Part shown: positions 1 through 12,226 of the stretch, one piece after another | Layout of the letters: each line of letters starts with the position of its first letter | Position numbering within the stretch: the stretch's first letter is position 1 | Source of the DNA: Macrostomum hystrix | Taxonomy: Eukaryota > Platyhelminthes > Macrostomidae | Assembly: GCA_950097015.1 (NCBI GenBank) | Contig: CATNEN010000001.1 | Coordinates: forward strand, 26,875,001-26,939,000 | DNA length: 64,000 nt | Direction: 5' to 3' | Position numbers and translations under genes: made by a program | The notes under the pieces: generated by a model | Database searches by the model: none | Told to the model about the DNA's origin: nothing | Seen by the model: only the letters and a program-made list of their open reading frames with translations

Positions 1-1300
1 GTTAAAATTCAGCTCAAAAAGAGTTTTCAATGTAAATGAAAATTTTATACCTACCTCGCCACAGCGAAAGATTTAACTGAGACGAATCAAGGTTTTCAAC
101 ATAATCACCAAGTGCACGGTTGATTAAATCTACAACAAGCTTTTCAAACATTGTAAGATAATATTTGTATTCCTTTCCGAGTTAAGATTTCAAGACAGAA
201 TTAAATATGGCTTCATGAAAGGCTACCACATTTAAAGTAGCCTTCGAAAGCTGCACTTTAAGCTAAACTAAATTTGCTACTGGTGTTCCAGCTAGAAAAA
301 GCCTTTGAAAATTAGGTAGAAAAATTAATTCAAGTCTTTAAGCTCTCAGTTTAAGGCTGTACGTTGTTTCTTGTTAAGTGTTCAAATCTAAATTGTATCA
401 AAATTCGTGTTCATTAAAGTTTCAAAGTAAAACAAGTAAAATAATACTTCCAGCAATCATTTTGAATGATTGTTTCATATTATTTTTTCGGTCATTGTTT
501 TAGCTTTTACAGTATTTTATTTCATATTGCAGGAACAAGTTAAGTTTCGTAAATTTTACGTATGCTTTTATATATTTTTTTACGCTAACCACATTAGCGG
601 AATTAATCAGTGAAGTTCAAATTAAGGGTTCATTCTTAAATTACTTTGAAAAATGTTATCAACTTAACTTGATCATTTCAGTAGCTCATTTTGACTATAC
701 TGAAATAAATATTTATGACATATATTGAAAGTACTTTTATTTAAATAGCATGAACACCACTAGCTTCGAAATTTATGCATAATTGAATTAAATAATTGAA
801 ATTCTTAACATATAACATTCAACTTCGATAAATTTGGTAGAGCATTTTGCATTAGCTTTTTTTATTGTTTCTGAGGTCATGCTGACAATGTGCATCTCAG
901 ATTTTTGTGCATGTGCATCTAAAGTTTCCAGTTTGACTCAAAGATTAAGAGCTGTTGTACATCATTTTAAGCACATTCGCAAATAACTTATTAAATTATT
1001 ATGTTTAATAAATTCTTTATTCAAGTTAATGGAGATATCGATTCGATTTTTATCCAATCTCAGTTGTACATGTATACACATGTAACATATGTACATGCGC
1101 TATAGTCTAAATGGATTATATACGCGAGTATTTAGTTCGGCTTTTCCTTTCTGTTTTATGGGTTAAAATTAAAGTTGTCTCTGAAGTGCGCAATGGCACA
1201 CAAGGATTACTTAATTAAGATTATACTTTATCTACTTTGGTAGTCCTTTCTCTGCATTGGGATCAGGGAAACGGGTTGATCAGTCTGACGATCTGCGAGA
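1..1300. other. AT-rich non-coding DNA
   Basis: This stretch is AT-rich with no convincing exon, RNA gene or tandem array. Stop codons are dense in all frames. I see nothing that can be assigned. Confidence 0.6.
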
Positions 1301-1489
1301 CTGGCTGATTGAGGAATAATTTTTACGAAAGCTTTAAGTGCTGGCTGATACTAAAAATAGACGCAATTTCTCGCAATCTTGGGATTCCCCAAAGCCTGAG
1401 TCCCGCGCTTTTCATCGAAATTCCGCTCCGAGCATCAGTACTACTCACAGTAGTCTGTTGGGACATAATCTGCCTTGCAATCGCGCTGC

Positions 1490-1870
1490 AAGGCCAACCG
1501 ATTCCAAGAGAAAGTTCGGTCTGCCCTGGGAGAGAGCGGAGGCCGCAGTCTCAGTGCACGGCTCAGCCAATGAGGTGCGAGTTCTGTGCGGTCACATGAC
1601 TCCACTGCCCAGCCTCTCTTCTGCATCCGCGGCCGAGCCAGTGAGCAGAGAGTAACTCAGCCTCAGGCGTTTCTGAAAATGGAAATCTGTTCTCTCACCG
1701 GCTCTCAGCCCCCCCAGCTCCATCTCCGAGCTGTGTAGGGCTGGGAGGCCACTGCAGGCGCTGCTCTCTGTGCTTTCTGAACAAAAGAAGGCCGGCTGGA
1801 GAGGACGAGCTGCCCCGCCCGCACAGGGGAAGGAGCGCAGCGGCAAAGGCTGCCATCCACTCGGCCCATT
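1490..1870. promoter_or_regulatory. GC-rich island, possible promoter
   Basis: A sharply GC-richer block stands in AT-rich DNA. It contains an inverted CCAAT-like element (agccaatgag, near 1565) and an E-box/M-box-like gtcacatgac near 1591. Short open frames run through it on both strands but none resembles a protein family. It could be a promoter or a 5' exon of a gene outside or left of the window. The call is tentative because no transcript model can be attached. Confidence 0.25.
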
Positions 1871-1959
1871 GTGTGGCCTATCTGAACAGATGACAGAAAA
1901 ATATTAATTTAGCATTCAACAGGCTTGCTAAATTAGTACTGGCCTTCAAAGCTGCACCA

Positions 1960-2630
1960 CAATCCCATCCTCACAGCTGCATCCCACACTCCAATCCCAT
2001 CCTCACAGCTGCATCCCACACCCCAATCCCATCCTCACAGCTGCATCCCACACCCCAATCCCATCCTCACAGCTGCATCCCACACCCCAATCCCATCCTC
2101 ACAGCTGCATCCCACACCCAATCCCATCCTCACAGCTGCATCCCACACCCCAATCACATCCTCACAGCTGCATCCCACACCCCAATCACATCCTCACAGC
2201 TGCATCCCACACCCAATCCCATCCTCACAGCTGCATACCACACCCCAATCCCATCCTCACAGATGCATCCCACACCCAATCCCATCCTCACAGCTGCATC
2301 CGACACCCCAATCCCATCCTCACAGCTGCATACCACACCCCAATCCCATCCTCACAGCTGCATCCCACACCCAATCCCATCCTCACAGCTGCATCCCACA
2401 CCCAATCCCATCCTCACAGCTGCATCCCACACCCAATCCCATCCTCACAGCTGCATCCCACACCCAATCCCATCCTCACAGCTGCATCCCACACCCCAAT
2501 CCCATCCTCACAGCTGCATCCCACACCCCAATCCCATCCTCACAGCTGCATCCCACACCCCAATCCCATCCTCACAGCTGCATCCCACACCCCAATCACA
2601 TCCTCACAGCTGCATCCCACACTCCAAATC
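1960..2630. repeat. Minisatellite, ~31-32 bp unit
   Basis: Roughly twenty tandem copies of a unit built around 'cacagctgcatcccacac' and 'caatcccatcct'. Unit length alternates by one base (ccc or cccc run). A few units carry single substitutions (cacatcc, gataccac). The open frames that run through it are by-products of the repeat and not genes. Confidence 0.95.
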
Positions 2631-2639
2631 CAACACCAC

Positions 2640-3185
2640 AACAATGTCAAATGAAGAGCAATGCAGGTCGTACTTCGTGTTTTGTGTTAATGGCCAACGC
2701 TGGCAAAGGCGGGTCAGTTCAGGTAGAAATTGAAGATTGTAGTAAAAATTGACATCAATTTATTGACAGTGGTGTTAACTAAAATAGATTATTCGCACAT
2801 AAAAAGCAACAAAATCACAGTTTCAGTACAGTGGAATATATTCAATAGACAATAGGCATCCATCGATAGAAAATAGACAACAAGACAGGGAGCACGGAAA
2901 GCCAAGCAGACAGCTCAGCCATGAGCTCCTTTGGGTGAGCATAGAATGAGCAGAGTGAGCAGTACAAATGTGTCACATCAGTGAGTCAGCATGAGCTGAC
3001 AATACCGAACACAACTTGAAAATCAACAACAAAAGTTGATATGAAAGTGCAGTTTCAGCAAAGCTAAAGCTGGCCTTTCATCCATTGGAGCTGAGCCTCG
3101 GACTGAGCAGCTCTTGAGATGCCTCTGACCTGGGCCCTGCTGGGGTCGAGTAAGATTTTATAGGCCAGTTGGACACACAATCCAA
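2640..3185. other. Unassigned spacer between two minisatellites
   Basis: No gene-like frame or RNA is visible. The right end (from about 2900) is enriched in 'gagcag' and 'atgagc' words and grades into the following array. Confidence 0.5.
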
Positions 3186-3189
3186 ATCC

Positions 3190-4468
3190 CATGACTACTA
3201 CTCGAGCAGTTACTGAGCTCAATGAGCAGTTACTGAGCTCAATGAACGGTTACTAGAGCAGCTCAATGAGCAGTTACTGAGCTCAATGAACGGTTACTAG
3301 AGCAGCTCAATGAGCAGTTACTGAGCTCAATGAGCGGTTACTAGAGCAGCTCAATGAGCAGTTACTGAGCTAAATGAGCAGTTACTGGAGCAGCTCAATG
3401 AGCAGTTACTGGAGCAGCTAAATGAGCAGTTACTGGAGCAGCTAAATGAGCAGTTACTGGAGCAGCTAAATGAGCAGTTACTGGAGCAGCTAAATGAGCA
3501 GTTACTGGAGCAGCTAAATGAGCAGTTACTGGAGCAGCTAAATGAGCAGTTACTGGAGCAGCTAAATGAGCAGTTACTGGAGCAGCTAAATGAGCAGTTA
3601 CTGGAGCAGCTAAATGAGCAGTTACTGGAGCAGCTAAATGAGCAGTTACTGGAGCAGCTAAATGAGCAGTTACTGGAGCAGCTAAATGAGCAGTTACTGG
3701 AGCAGCTCAATGAGCAGTTACTAGAGCAGCTCAATGAGCAGTTACTGGGCTCAATGAGCAGTTACTAGAGCAGCTAAATGAGCAGTTACTGGAGCAGCTA
3801 AATGAGCAGTTACTGGAGCAGCTAAATGAGCAGTTACTGGAGCAGCTAAATGAGCAGTTACTGGAGCAGCTAAATGAGCAGTTACTGGAGCAGCTCAATG
3901 AGCAGTTACTGGGCTCAATGAGCAGTTACTGGAGCAGCTCAATGAGCAGTTACTAGAGCAGCTCAATGAGCAGTTACTGGGCTCAATGAGCAGTTACTAG
4001 AGCAGCTAAATGAGCAGTTACTGGAGCAGCTAAATGAGCAGTTACTGGAGCAGCTAAATGAGCAGTTACTGGAGCAGCTAAATGAGCAGTTACTGGAGCA
4101 GCTAAATGAGCAGTTACTGGAGCAGCTAAATGAGCAGTTACTGGAGCAGCTCAATGAGCAGTTACTAGAGCAGCTCAATGAGCAGTTACTGGGCTCAATG
4201 AGCAGTTACTAGAGCAGCTAAATGAGCAGTTACTGGAGCAGCTAAATGAGCAGTTACTGGAGCAGCTCAATGAGCAGTTACTGGAGCAGCTAAATGAGCA
4301 GTTACTGGAGCAGCTAAATGAGCAGTTACTGAAGCAGCTCAATGAGCAGTTACTGGAGCAGCTAAATGAGCAGTTACTGGAGCAGCTAAATGAGCAGTTA
4401 CTGGAGCAGCTAAATGAGCAGTTACTGGAGCAGCTAAATGAGCAGTTACTGGAGCAGCTAAATGAGCG
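3190..4468. repeat. Minisatellite, 24-bp unit
   Basis: About fifty tandem copies of a 24-bp unit containing 'gagcagttactggagcagct'. The left edge is degenerate. Variant units ('actgggctcaatgagc') recur at intervals and mark higher-order blocks. The unit is a multiple of three without stops on the minus strand, so long Ser/Cys-rich open frames appear; these are artefacts. The array begins about 65 bp beyond the stop codon of the ankyrin gene. Confidence 0.95.
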
Positions 4469-4531
4469 GTCACAGGAGTTTCCGGCCTATGAAATATGCC
4501 ATTAAAACACAAGCGAACTCACTCTGGCTGC

Positions 4532-6289
4532 TCAGGCGTCAAAATAGTTTTTTCCGTTGTACCTGAAAGCAGAGAAGAGAAATTCTATAAACTGAGGGGC
4601 TTTGAAATGGCTGAAAATGGCTGACACAGAAAGTGCTTCAAATAATATTATAAGCATTAACTGCATTTTATTGTTGATTAGCAAATTGAAAATCTTTCAT
4701 CTTCCTTGTCTCACCTCTCCATGTCTTATGTCCCCCCTGTCTCATAATATGGTACTGTGGTGCCAGGGCTCTGTGATTAGAATGGTCTTGAGAATGACTT
4801 GTACACCTGCAGCGGCCAAAACCACCTGCACCCACTCAGTGCGATAATGCTAGATGAGAGACATTCTCAGTCGCCATGGCAACTCACCCACGCAGCAGCT
4901 CGGCCAGTTCGCTCATTTCCTTCTCAGTGGCCAAATCCAGCGCAGTCTTGCCATGACTGTCCTTCAGGCTCCAGTCCGACCCTGCGGCCAGCAGAGCCCG
5001 ACCGACTGCGGCGGCGGTGGCGGGGGGCACCTCAGCTGCCTCCATGAGGGGCGTGGATTCCCACATGTAAATTCTGGTGTTGGCGGAGGCTCCGGCATGG
5101 AGCAGCTGGGAGACTGCGGCAGAATTGCCAGCCCCGGCTGCACAGTGCAAGCAACTGCGACCATTCACAAGAGCACAGGTGGGGTCCCCGAGCTGCAGCA
5201 GATGCCGCAGAGCTCCGTCAGAGCAGCCGATGTTCTCAGCTGCCAGCGCTACCGGTGTCTGGCCCCACATGTCCGGCAAGTCGCAGTTGCCGCGGGTCGC
5301 CGCTCGCCGCAGCCCCGCCGAGTCGCCCGCCTCGGCCAGACGCTCCAGTTCTTCTCGCTCTGCCTCCTCCTGCAAGGACGAGTGGAGAATTTGAGCACAG
5401 CTGCTCATCTGCATCCACATTGGCACCCCAGATGCCACTCACCGAGGCTGTCAGGCCGGAGATGTAGCCATCTCCATCCAGTCGCAGCCGCATCTCCCTG
5501 CGAATCAGAAGAAAACAAAGGTACACACACAATCGCACACAAACAGGCAGCAGTTTCAGACAAGCTCATTTTCGCTGCATCAGCAAAGCTTTGGGGTCGA
5601 GAAAGCACTGCGGTTTCAGCCTGCGGGCACAGCAGCGAACTGATCACTCACCGCTCAATGTAGCTGGCGAGCTCTGAGTGGCCGCTCTGCCTCGCCATGT
5701 CAAGCGCGGTTCGACCTTCGCTGTCCTGCAGGCCGAGCAGCTGATCCCTCCTAGAGTTGCCATGTTTCCTAAACTCATTATACCTCCACTGCCTCAGCAG
5801 ATGCAGCAGGTGTTTCGCGGCTGGCCAGCTGCCGACCCGAGCTGCCTCCATCAGCGGTGTCGCGCCTCGCTCGTTCTGCAGCCACTTCGCATCGAACGGC
5901 AGCAGCGCCAGCAGCCGCAGGTGGTTTCGCCTGACTGCCACGTGCCCAGCCGTGTCGCCCGCCCCGTCACGCGCTCCCGGATCCGCGCCAAGCTCTTTGA
6001 ATAAGTACAATACGCACTTCTCAGTCTCCACGGGAGTATCTGGAGCGTCGGCAACCAGCATCAAGACGGTCCATCCGTTTTCATTGGTGCTTGCCACCAG
6101 CTGTCGCGTCGCCAGCTGGCGCACCTGGAAAAAGTCGCCGTGGATTACCAGCTGGGCGAGTCTCTGCAACTGAGAGTCGGCAATGCAACAGTCAGTGGAC
6201 AGGTTCAGTCAATATTTGAGCAATAGAAAGAGCACTGTGATTGGCTGTGAGTTCCTCACCTGGTCATCGCTTTGGCCTCCAGCAGCCAT
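4532..6289 (-). CDS. Ankyrin-repeat protein, five exons, 371 aa
   Basis: Exons on the minus strand are 6289-6260, 6169-5652, 5497-5443, 5369-4888 and 4562-4532. All introns are GT-AG, the phases agree (0, 2, 0, 2) and the total is 1116 nt. The product has degenerate ankyrin repeats throughout. Typical helices are seen as ERGATPLMEAARVGSWPAAK and EGRTALDMARQSGHSELASY in exon 2, and as GRSCLHCAAGAGNSAAVSQL and HGKTALDLATEKEMSELAEL in exon 4. A charged Glu/Arg stretch joins the two blocks. No signal peptide or membrane segment is present, so a cytosolic or nuclear protein-binding scaffold is inferred. The start is the first ATG of the short first exon. The last exon is only 31 nt and is the least certain. 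Without it, exon 4 reads to a TGA at 4884-4886 that overlaps a good donor. The orthologue is not recognised. Confidence 0.8.
4870..4883. promoter_or_regulatory. RFX X-box-like palindrome at a splice donor
   Basis: The 14-mer gtcgccatggcaac fits the RFX X-box consensus (two half sites around AT). It lies just downstream of the exon-4 donor of the ankyrin gene, sharing bases with the intron start. A second, weaker X-box-like site lies upstream of the same gene near 6390-6405. Chance occurrence cannot be excluded. Confidence 0.3.
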
Positions 6290-6299
6290 CGGCCTGATT

Positions 6300-9200
6300 A
6301 AAGTTAGAAGATAAACTGAGCGCTAAAAAACTATGCCTCTAGCCTGCTGCAGCTCGGAGAGGGCTTTAAATGTTTGAAATGGCTGCCAAGGCAACGGGCG
6401 GGCCAGTGTCTGCCGCACTCTCCTCTCTCCTGAGTGCTTTCGAATCGTGCTCTTTGGTGGCTACTCACAGGGCAGTAGAGTTAAGCGCATGCTGCAACTG
6501 TGGGTCATATTGCATTATAATTTAAAACCTAATTCATAATTCATTTAACACTAATGCACATAACATTCTCACTAGCTAAATCTTAAAGCTTATAAGCTTG
6601 TATATAAGAAATCTCTTGATGGCAGTGTGAATTAGCCTTAAGTCAACTAAGCTTCTGTGTTGAGTTGCAGTTAAACTAGCAAAAATAGTTTAAATTCTGA
6701 TTTGAAAGTGTGATTTCTTTAAATAATACAGATCTCCTTTCTGAAAAAAAATGAAATTTTTATTTTTATTTCTTAAGTTAACAACTTAAAAGGAACTGTA
6801 AATTTTCCAGACCTAACTGTATTGTAGGCAATGTAGCACTTTTACAAGAAAATGTGTATAATATTATTCTAACGAATAAATTTGCTACAATGCATGTTAC
6901 ATATTTATTTCAAAACAAAGTTGCAGGCTAACTGAGATTTTGGAGGTGTTACACATGTGTACAAATATTAATATGAAATTTGCCATTGTTAGAGATCTCC
7001 AACATAGACTAGCTAATGAACATGATCCTGCCTATTACAGACCAGATTATGTTCAGCAGATGCTGCAAAGCAAGTCAACAGCCAGCTGCAAAAGGCCTGG
7101 GCACATGGTTGCATTCTGTTTGTCAATGGTGTCCATCGCCAGGATTGTCTGTTTTGATGGACCTATGCAAGCTGGGACATGCTTCATGTGCTACTATCCC
7201 AACTGCAGTCAAGAGTCGCCTGGACAATTTTTCATAGGCCTGTCTAGTGCCTGTTTTGCCTGTTCTATGATTCCAATGCTAAGTTCAACTTCTGAGCAAC
7301 TTCCATACACCAATTTTGTGTGTACAAGCTCCTCAGAGCAGCCTCATCAGGTTGAGGTCTGCTGCTTTTAAACATTGCAAAGCAACAACTACAAGCCAGA
7401 CAAACCTGTCACTATGTTGCACTTTACTAACTGATTTTCTGCAACTGCCACTGTCTTGGGATTGACTCATTAAAGTCCAGTGACAAAATTGAGCAGTCAG
7501 CTATGCGCTCAACCTTGTCACCAACAAGGCTCCTAAGCCCAACTTTGATGAGTGGCTAAGGCTGTCTAGAGAACAACATAACTTACTTGTGGCTTAAGTC
7601 GCACACTCAGCTTATCTTTGCCCTAGTGGCTTCTGATTTTGGCGCTTTAGTTTGCCCTTTTGTATTTTATCCAGTTGTGAATCTGACTAAATAAACTTCT
7701 TTCCCTCCTTTCCCGCCCAAGTTGCAGGAACACTGGAAATTGATAAGCACTCTACTTTAAAGAGATTGTTTTGGTAGCCTGCAAGCTAAAGTTTTCGAAG
7801 AACAAGAGCTTCTATGCTGGCAATTACTGTCTATACTGATCTATGTCTATAATTACAGATTTTATACTACCAAGATTTCAGATTAAATTCTGCTGAAAGT
7901 TGGTGATACCTTTGAATAAGGGTCAGCACTACTTAGTTATAATGCACTGAACTGACATTAAAGTTAAGCAATCCTACTTCTAGCTAAAAAGTTAGGAGAA
8001 AATTGTTTTCCAAAAGACACATGATTTTTCTATGCCCACTCATAAAAACCTCCTCTTTGCAGCCCCACCCTTTCTGACCTTTCCTTGCCTCTTAATCCAT
8101 TTCTAGTCCCATTATAATGCTACCAACTCTCTTTCTTACTTTAGTCTTTAGTTTCTACTTGTGAATTTTAGATTCCAATCATTGCAGTCACAAAATATTT
8201 TATTTCAGCAGCATGTGAACATTTGGATACCTTGTCATTTGCACCCAATTAATCTTCACTGAATTAATTACTATTAGAGCTACTTTCCTTGTTCTCTTAA
8301 ACTGTTCTGTAACTGCTGAAAAGACAAATTACAGCCAGCAGTCACTTTTTATAAACTTATTCTTAGTGCTTTACAATACAATACTGAGACTGAGTTGTGG
8401 ATGCTTGTGGCCACATTTCAGCAGCAAATAGACACAGTGTGACCTTTCCATTAGAAAATACCATCTACACAAAGCCCTCGATCACCATTGATTAATTTGA
8501 TTTAGTCCTGGCCAGGACTGAATGCCCACATTATGCTTAAGAAATCCTGTACTCACATAGAAGAAGTTGTTCAGATGAGGCACAGTCTTGCACCTGGAGT
8601 TACAAAGAGGCTGAATTCTTAGTGACGCTTAGTATATGACACAGTGTGCATTGAGTTAACCTCAGTTGATATGCAAGCTGGTTCTGAAGCACACCAACTG
8701 ATATGGGGCATATATCTAGTGCATATGGAGTTGCTGCAAGTTACTGAAGCAGTTCGCAGTGTATATTGTTATTATTTTGTTTGCATGCTTCATTTGTAAT
8801 ATAAAATATTGTTTTATAAAGTCATCAATGATTGCATCTTTGAATTAGCATCAGGCAATTTACTTTAGAGGCCAAATTGTTTAGGCTTGACAATTGAAGC
8901 CTAAATTTAAATTCACGCAAACGACAGCGTTTTAAGCATTAGCTAGCAGGCTACGGAGCGGAGCGGGAAAGCTAGCTCTATGGCCACCTAGGACGTCTAA
9001 CTTATGCTCCTTACTTAGCTCCTAGCGTCCTTCCTAGGACGTAGGTATCCAAGTTTAATTTCATATTACCTTTTTCGAATTTGGCTTATACGTAATTAAC
9101 GACAATCGCCCAATCGCGCGTTTCAGACTTTTGTGCCCACTGTAGGTACGTTATGATTGGTTGGTTGTGCGTAAGCTGTCTTGTTCATCACGCCGTTTCG

Positions 9201-9335
9201 CTGTGTTTTTATACATTTAGCGCACTGCTCATATCGGCATCTCATTAATTCTCACCAGAATTGTTCCGCCTTTCCATATCCTTTCGATATCCTCTTAGAA
9301 TCCCATTTTAGCATTCTCAGGACGCATTGTCGTAA
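6300..9335. other. Long intergenic region, no assignable gene
   Basis: The first 180 bp upstream of the ankyrin gene are GC-rich and probably its promoter. They include ctgccaaggcaac, which resembles an X-box. The remainder is AT-rich. A 143-codon open frame at 6940-7371 has no recognisable domain and irregular composition, so I do not call it. I see no RNA gene or clear mobile element. Confidence 0.5.
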
Positions 9336-9524
9336 AAAAGAATCAGGCAGTTTAAAGACTTCATTTACCACTCATCCACTCAGTGGATCTCATTGTTTGA
9401 TGACAATTACTGCATAGCGTTTAAATCTCAACTTTAAAAAAAGAAATATCTAAGCAGACGCTAATAGATAGAATAATGCAATTTAACCCATTAGGTATGT
9501 ACGTGTTCAACAATAATCCTAGCC

Positions 9525-9690
9525 ACGCAGGTAGTAGTCTCAGCCACGCAGGTAACAGTCTCAGCCACACAGGTAGTAGTCTCAGCCACACAGGTATTAG
9601 TCTCAGCCACGCGGGTAGCAGTCTCAGCCACACAGGTAGTAGTCTCAGCCACACAGGTAGTAGTCTCAGCCACGCAGGTAGTAGTCTCCA
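9525..9690. repeat. Minisatellite, 21-bp unit, short form (~8 units)
   Basis: Tandem 21-bp units containing 'ctcagccacacaggtagtag' abut and partly encode the 3' end of the WSC-PAN gene that ends at 9666. The same array in the other duplicate has about 73 units. Unit variants differ at a few fixed positions (acacaggt, acgcaggt, acgcgggt). Confidence 0.95.
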
Positions 9691-10384
9691 ACAATTCCGC
9701 TAAGGCTGGCAGGTGGGTAGGCGAACTTGAGCAGGTGGCACAGCTGCTGCTGCTCAGAGAAGATCACAGCCTGGCAGTCATCAAACTTCGCCTCACAGCG
9801 AATCAGGCAGTCCAGATGACTGTTTGCATCAGCAGTCCAGGAAGTAGTCTGCGATGCCGCGACAGTCAGATTGGCCAGCTGGGACTGCTTGAAGCACTTC
9901 TGCTCTGAAAGTAGTCAGGCTGCAATGTTCAGGCAAAGGCAGGCAGGTACTGATAGATGAGCTCAAGTGAGAATGGTGGCTCACTCGGATAGACCAGGGC
10001 GAACACCGAGTTTCTCCAAGGCCCGCCACACATCTGAGCTGGGTCTCCGCTGCAGGTTGAGCTGCAGTCGCTCTCATTGCAAGCCCCCTGAGATCCGTAG
10101 GCATTGCTGCAAAAGCACTGCTTGCCAATCTGAACTCCAAAGTAGGGGAAGCCGCCCAGAGAGCAGATGCTGCCGCAGAACGCATGCGACATGAAGCTGC
10201 CATCGGAAATGTAGGAATTGTATGGACTGAACTCTCCCAGCTGGCTGATTCCAGTTAGCCCTCCCAGATCCCTGCTCCAGCTGTCAATGTAGCAGCCGAG
10301 GTAGGAGAACTGGAGCGCTCTGCCAGCAACGCAGGTGAGCAGAGCCAGGCTGAAGAACTCAATTAGCTTCAGAGAAGGAAGCAT
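9666..10384 (-). CDS. Secreted WSC-PAN protein B (left copy), 212 aa
   Basis: Exons are 10384-9985 and 9904-9666, with a GT-AG intron of 80 bp and phase 1. The total is 639 nt. Residues 1-22 form a signal peptide (hydrophobic FFSLALLTCVAG). Residues about 26-133 form a WSC domain with the family's cysteine order, seen in YLGCYID, CGSICSLGGFPYFGVQIG, CFCSNAYG and CSGDPAQMCGG. Exon 2 encodes a PAN/apple-like module with CLIRCEAKFDDCQAVIF and a CHLL cysteine near its end. WSC and PAN domains in known proteins bind carbohydrate or protein ligands, so an extracellular adhesive or recognition role is inferred. The final residues and the stop come from the first unit of the 21-bp minisatellite. It follows protein A by about 380 bp on the same strand. 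Confidence 0.8.
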
Positions 10385-10762
10385 TTTGCGAGTTTTAGCC
10401 AGCGGTTTGAAGAATTCAGCGCACTAGAAGCAGCCAGTTATTTATACTGTCTAGTTTTTGCTCCGTATATTTACGCTCTATATAGACACACAGCATGCTA
10501 CTGTGAGTAGAAAGAATGTAGAAGAGTCAGGGCACATGTGTCATTGACTGAAGGTCGGGTGTTCGATTTCTGACTTCTAGCGATACACTTGACTCTGCAT
10601 TTCATCAGCTCACCCCAGCTATTAAATATCAGTACCAGCATTTGCTATGGGGTAATTGAGGGTGGTGTGGCGTCCCCCAAGTCCATGGACTGAACAGCCG
10701 TACGCAGCTTTCATAACAGTTAACATCCTCCCAGTGAAGCCGGTTCATCAAGTTACCCAGCT

Positions 10763-11541
10763 TCAAGGCTTCATCCAGACAAACTGAGCTTCGCTGGCAA
10801 TCTCTGCTGGCACAGCGTAGAACCTGAGCAGTCGACAAAGCCGGAGCGATGGCACGAAGGCGCAGGCTAGGCAGTCGTGGCTGCGATGGCATGCAGCCGC
10901 GCATTGGATTGAGCTGCTTGCCACAGCGTTTCTGTGGCTGACGGAGCTGCTTGAGGATGACATTCTCGGCATGGAGGCTGCGGACTGCTTTGTCAAGCTC
11001 GAGCCGTCTGTAAAAGATATTTTCCTCGCTGTGAATTGAGCTCCTTTTATCGGAAAGCTATTTCCTATACAATAGGTTTAGTAAAGTTAGAGGAGCACAC
11101 ACATTTCTAGTGTAGAGAAGTCTCAAATATAAAAAAAATCGGCCTTCAAAGATTTAGTCACAGATCACAGCACTCACTGGCTCCATACAGTAGTTCATAG
11201 ATGGAGTTTCTCCACTGGCCGCCGCACAGTTGTGTCGCATTACCTGCGCAGGCCAGGTAGCAGGTGCCAGGGCCCGCTGCTCCAAGGGAGCCATAGGCCG
11301 AGCCGCAGCAGCAGTAGAACCCCGCCTGGACGCCAAAGTATTGAAACCGGCCGTTGGAGCAAATATGGCTGCACATTTCTAGGGTCATTGCGGCACGGTT
11401 CGTCACGAATGGTATTTCCGGATCCGTTGAGTAGTGCCCCAGAGCGGTCACTCCTCGCAGTCCAAGTAGATCTCTGCTGGCACTATCAACGTAGCAGCCA
11501 ATATAGCGATATCTAAGGGGCTGCTGAGGATCATAAGCCAT
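10763..11541 (-). CDS. WSC-PAN protein A (left copy), 202 aa
   Basis: Exons are 11541-11178 and 11007-10763, with a 170-bp GT-AG intron and phase 1. The total is 609 nt. Exon 1 encodes a WSC domain (YIGCYVDSASRDLLGL, CSHICSNGRFQYFGVQAG, CCCGSAYG, CAGNATQLCGGQWRNS). Exon 2 encodes a PAN-like module (CAAACHRSHDCLACAFV, CRLL). The first ATG follows an in-frame stop a few codons upstream and gives no signal peptide. This differs from protein B, so an unseen upstream exon is possible. Same domain order and intron phase as protein B, so the two are tandem paralogues. Confidence 0.72.
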
Positions 11542-11764
11542 GCTTCTACCGATGCATAACTAGAGCTCACATTCGATGTATGTTCCAATTAATTCCACCA
11601 GTATAAGGACCGTGTTGACACTTGAGAGTAGAGGCGAAATCAAACAGTGTAAAAATTACATTGGGCGTATAGACCTTTCGTAATTGTAGTAGGGAAGCGA
11701 CGAGGATAAACCATCAAGGACTACTATAGTAGTGATATACGTTTATAAGTAACTTTAGTAGTCT

Positions 11765-11955
11765 TTGTCCCCAGACTGATCAGCCAGTCTCCCAGATCCC
11801 CAGACTGATCATGCAGCCAGTCTCCCGGATCCCCAGACTGATCAGCCAGTCTCCCAGATCCCCATACTGATCAGCCAGTCTCCCAGATCCCCAGACTGAT
11901 CAGCCAGTCTCCCAGATCCCCAGACTGATCAGCCAGTTTCCAAGATCCCCAGACC
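11765..11955. repeat. Minisatellite, ~28-bp unit (ccagactgatcagccagtct)
   Basis: About six units of 'cccagactgatcagccagtc' followed by 'tcccagatc'. The matching position in the right copy (21935-21970) keeps only about one unit. The same unit forms a separate array at 35465-35770. Confidence 0.9.
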
Positions 11956-12226
11956 TATAGAAGCACCAAAGCACCGAAGATCTAAAAGCTTGACCTAGAA
12001 CGGGTACGCGTATTTGCTGCGATATTTTTACATAGCATTTATTGAATTGACTAATAGAAGACGAAAAACTTGTTCCAAAATTTCATCTTAGAATTATCAT
12101 AGGGATCTTGGTCCACTTTTATTAACCCAAGTTTAGTCTCATTACAATGAAGCACTGATTTGTTCGTAACGAAACTTCTCAGTTCACACACTGATCACGC
12201 CCTGGACCGTTGCAGCCTTCATCGCA
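11956..12226. other. Spacer 3' of the receptor-like gene
   Basis: AT-rich spacer, nearly identical to 21970-22237. No gene or RNA is seen in it. Confidence 0.5.

Noticed and set aside
2263-2733. His/Pro-rich 156-codon open frame
   Set aside because: Runs through the 31-32-bp minisatellite and has no unique portion resembling a protein.
3351-4178. Ser/Cys-rich repetitive open frames on the minus strand
   Set aside because: By-products of the 24-bp minisatellite.
6940-7371. 143-codon open frame
   Set aside because: No recognisable domain, no neighbouring exon with compatible splice sites, and base composition like the surrounding intergenic DNA.
9829-10203. 124-codon open frame overlapping WSC-PAN gene B (and its twin at 19996-20370)
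   Set aside because: It is an out-of-frame shadow. The conserved cysteine pattern is in the two-exon WSC-PAN reading.
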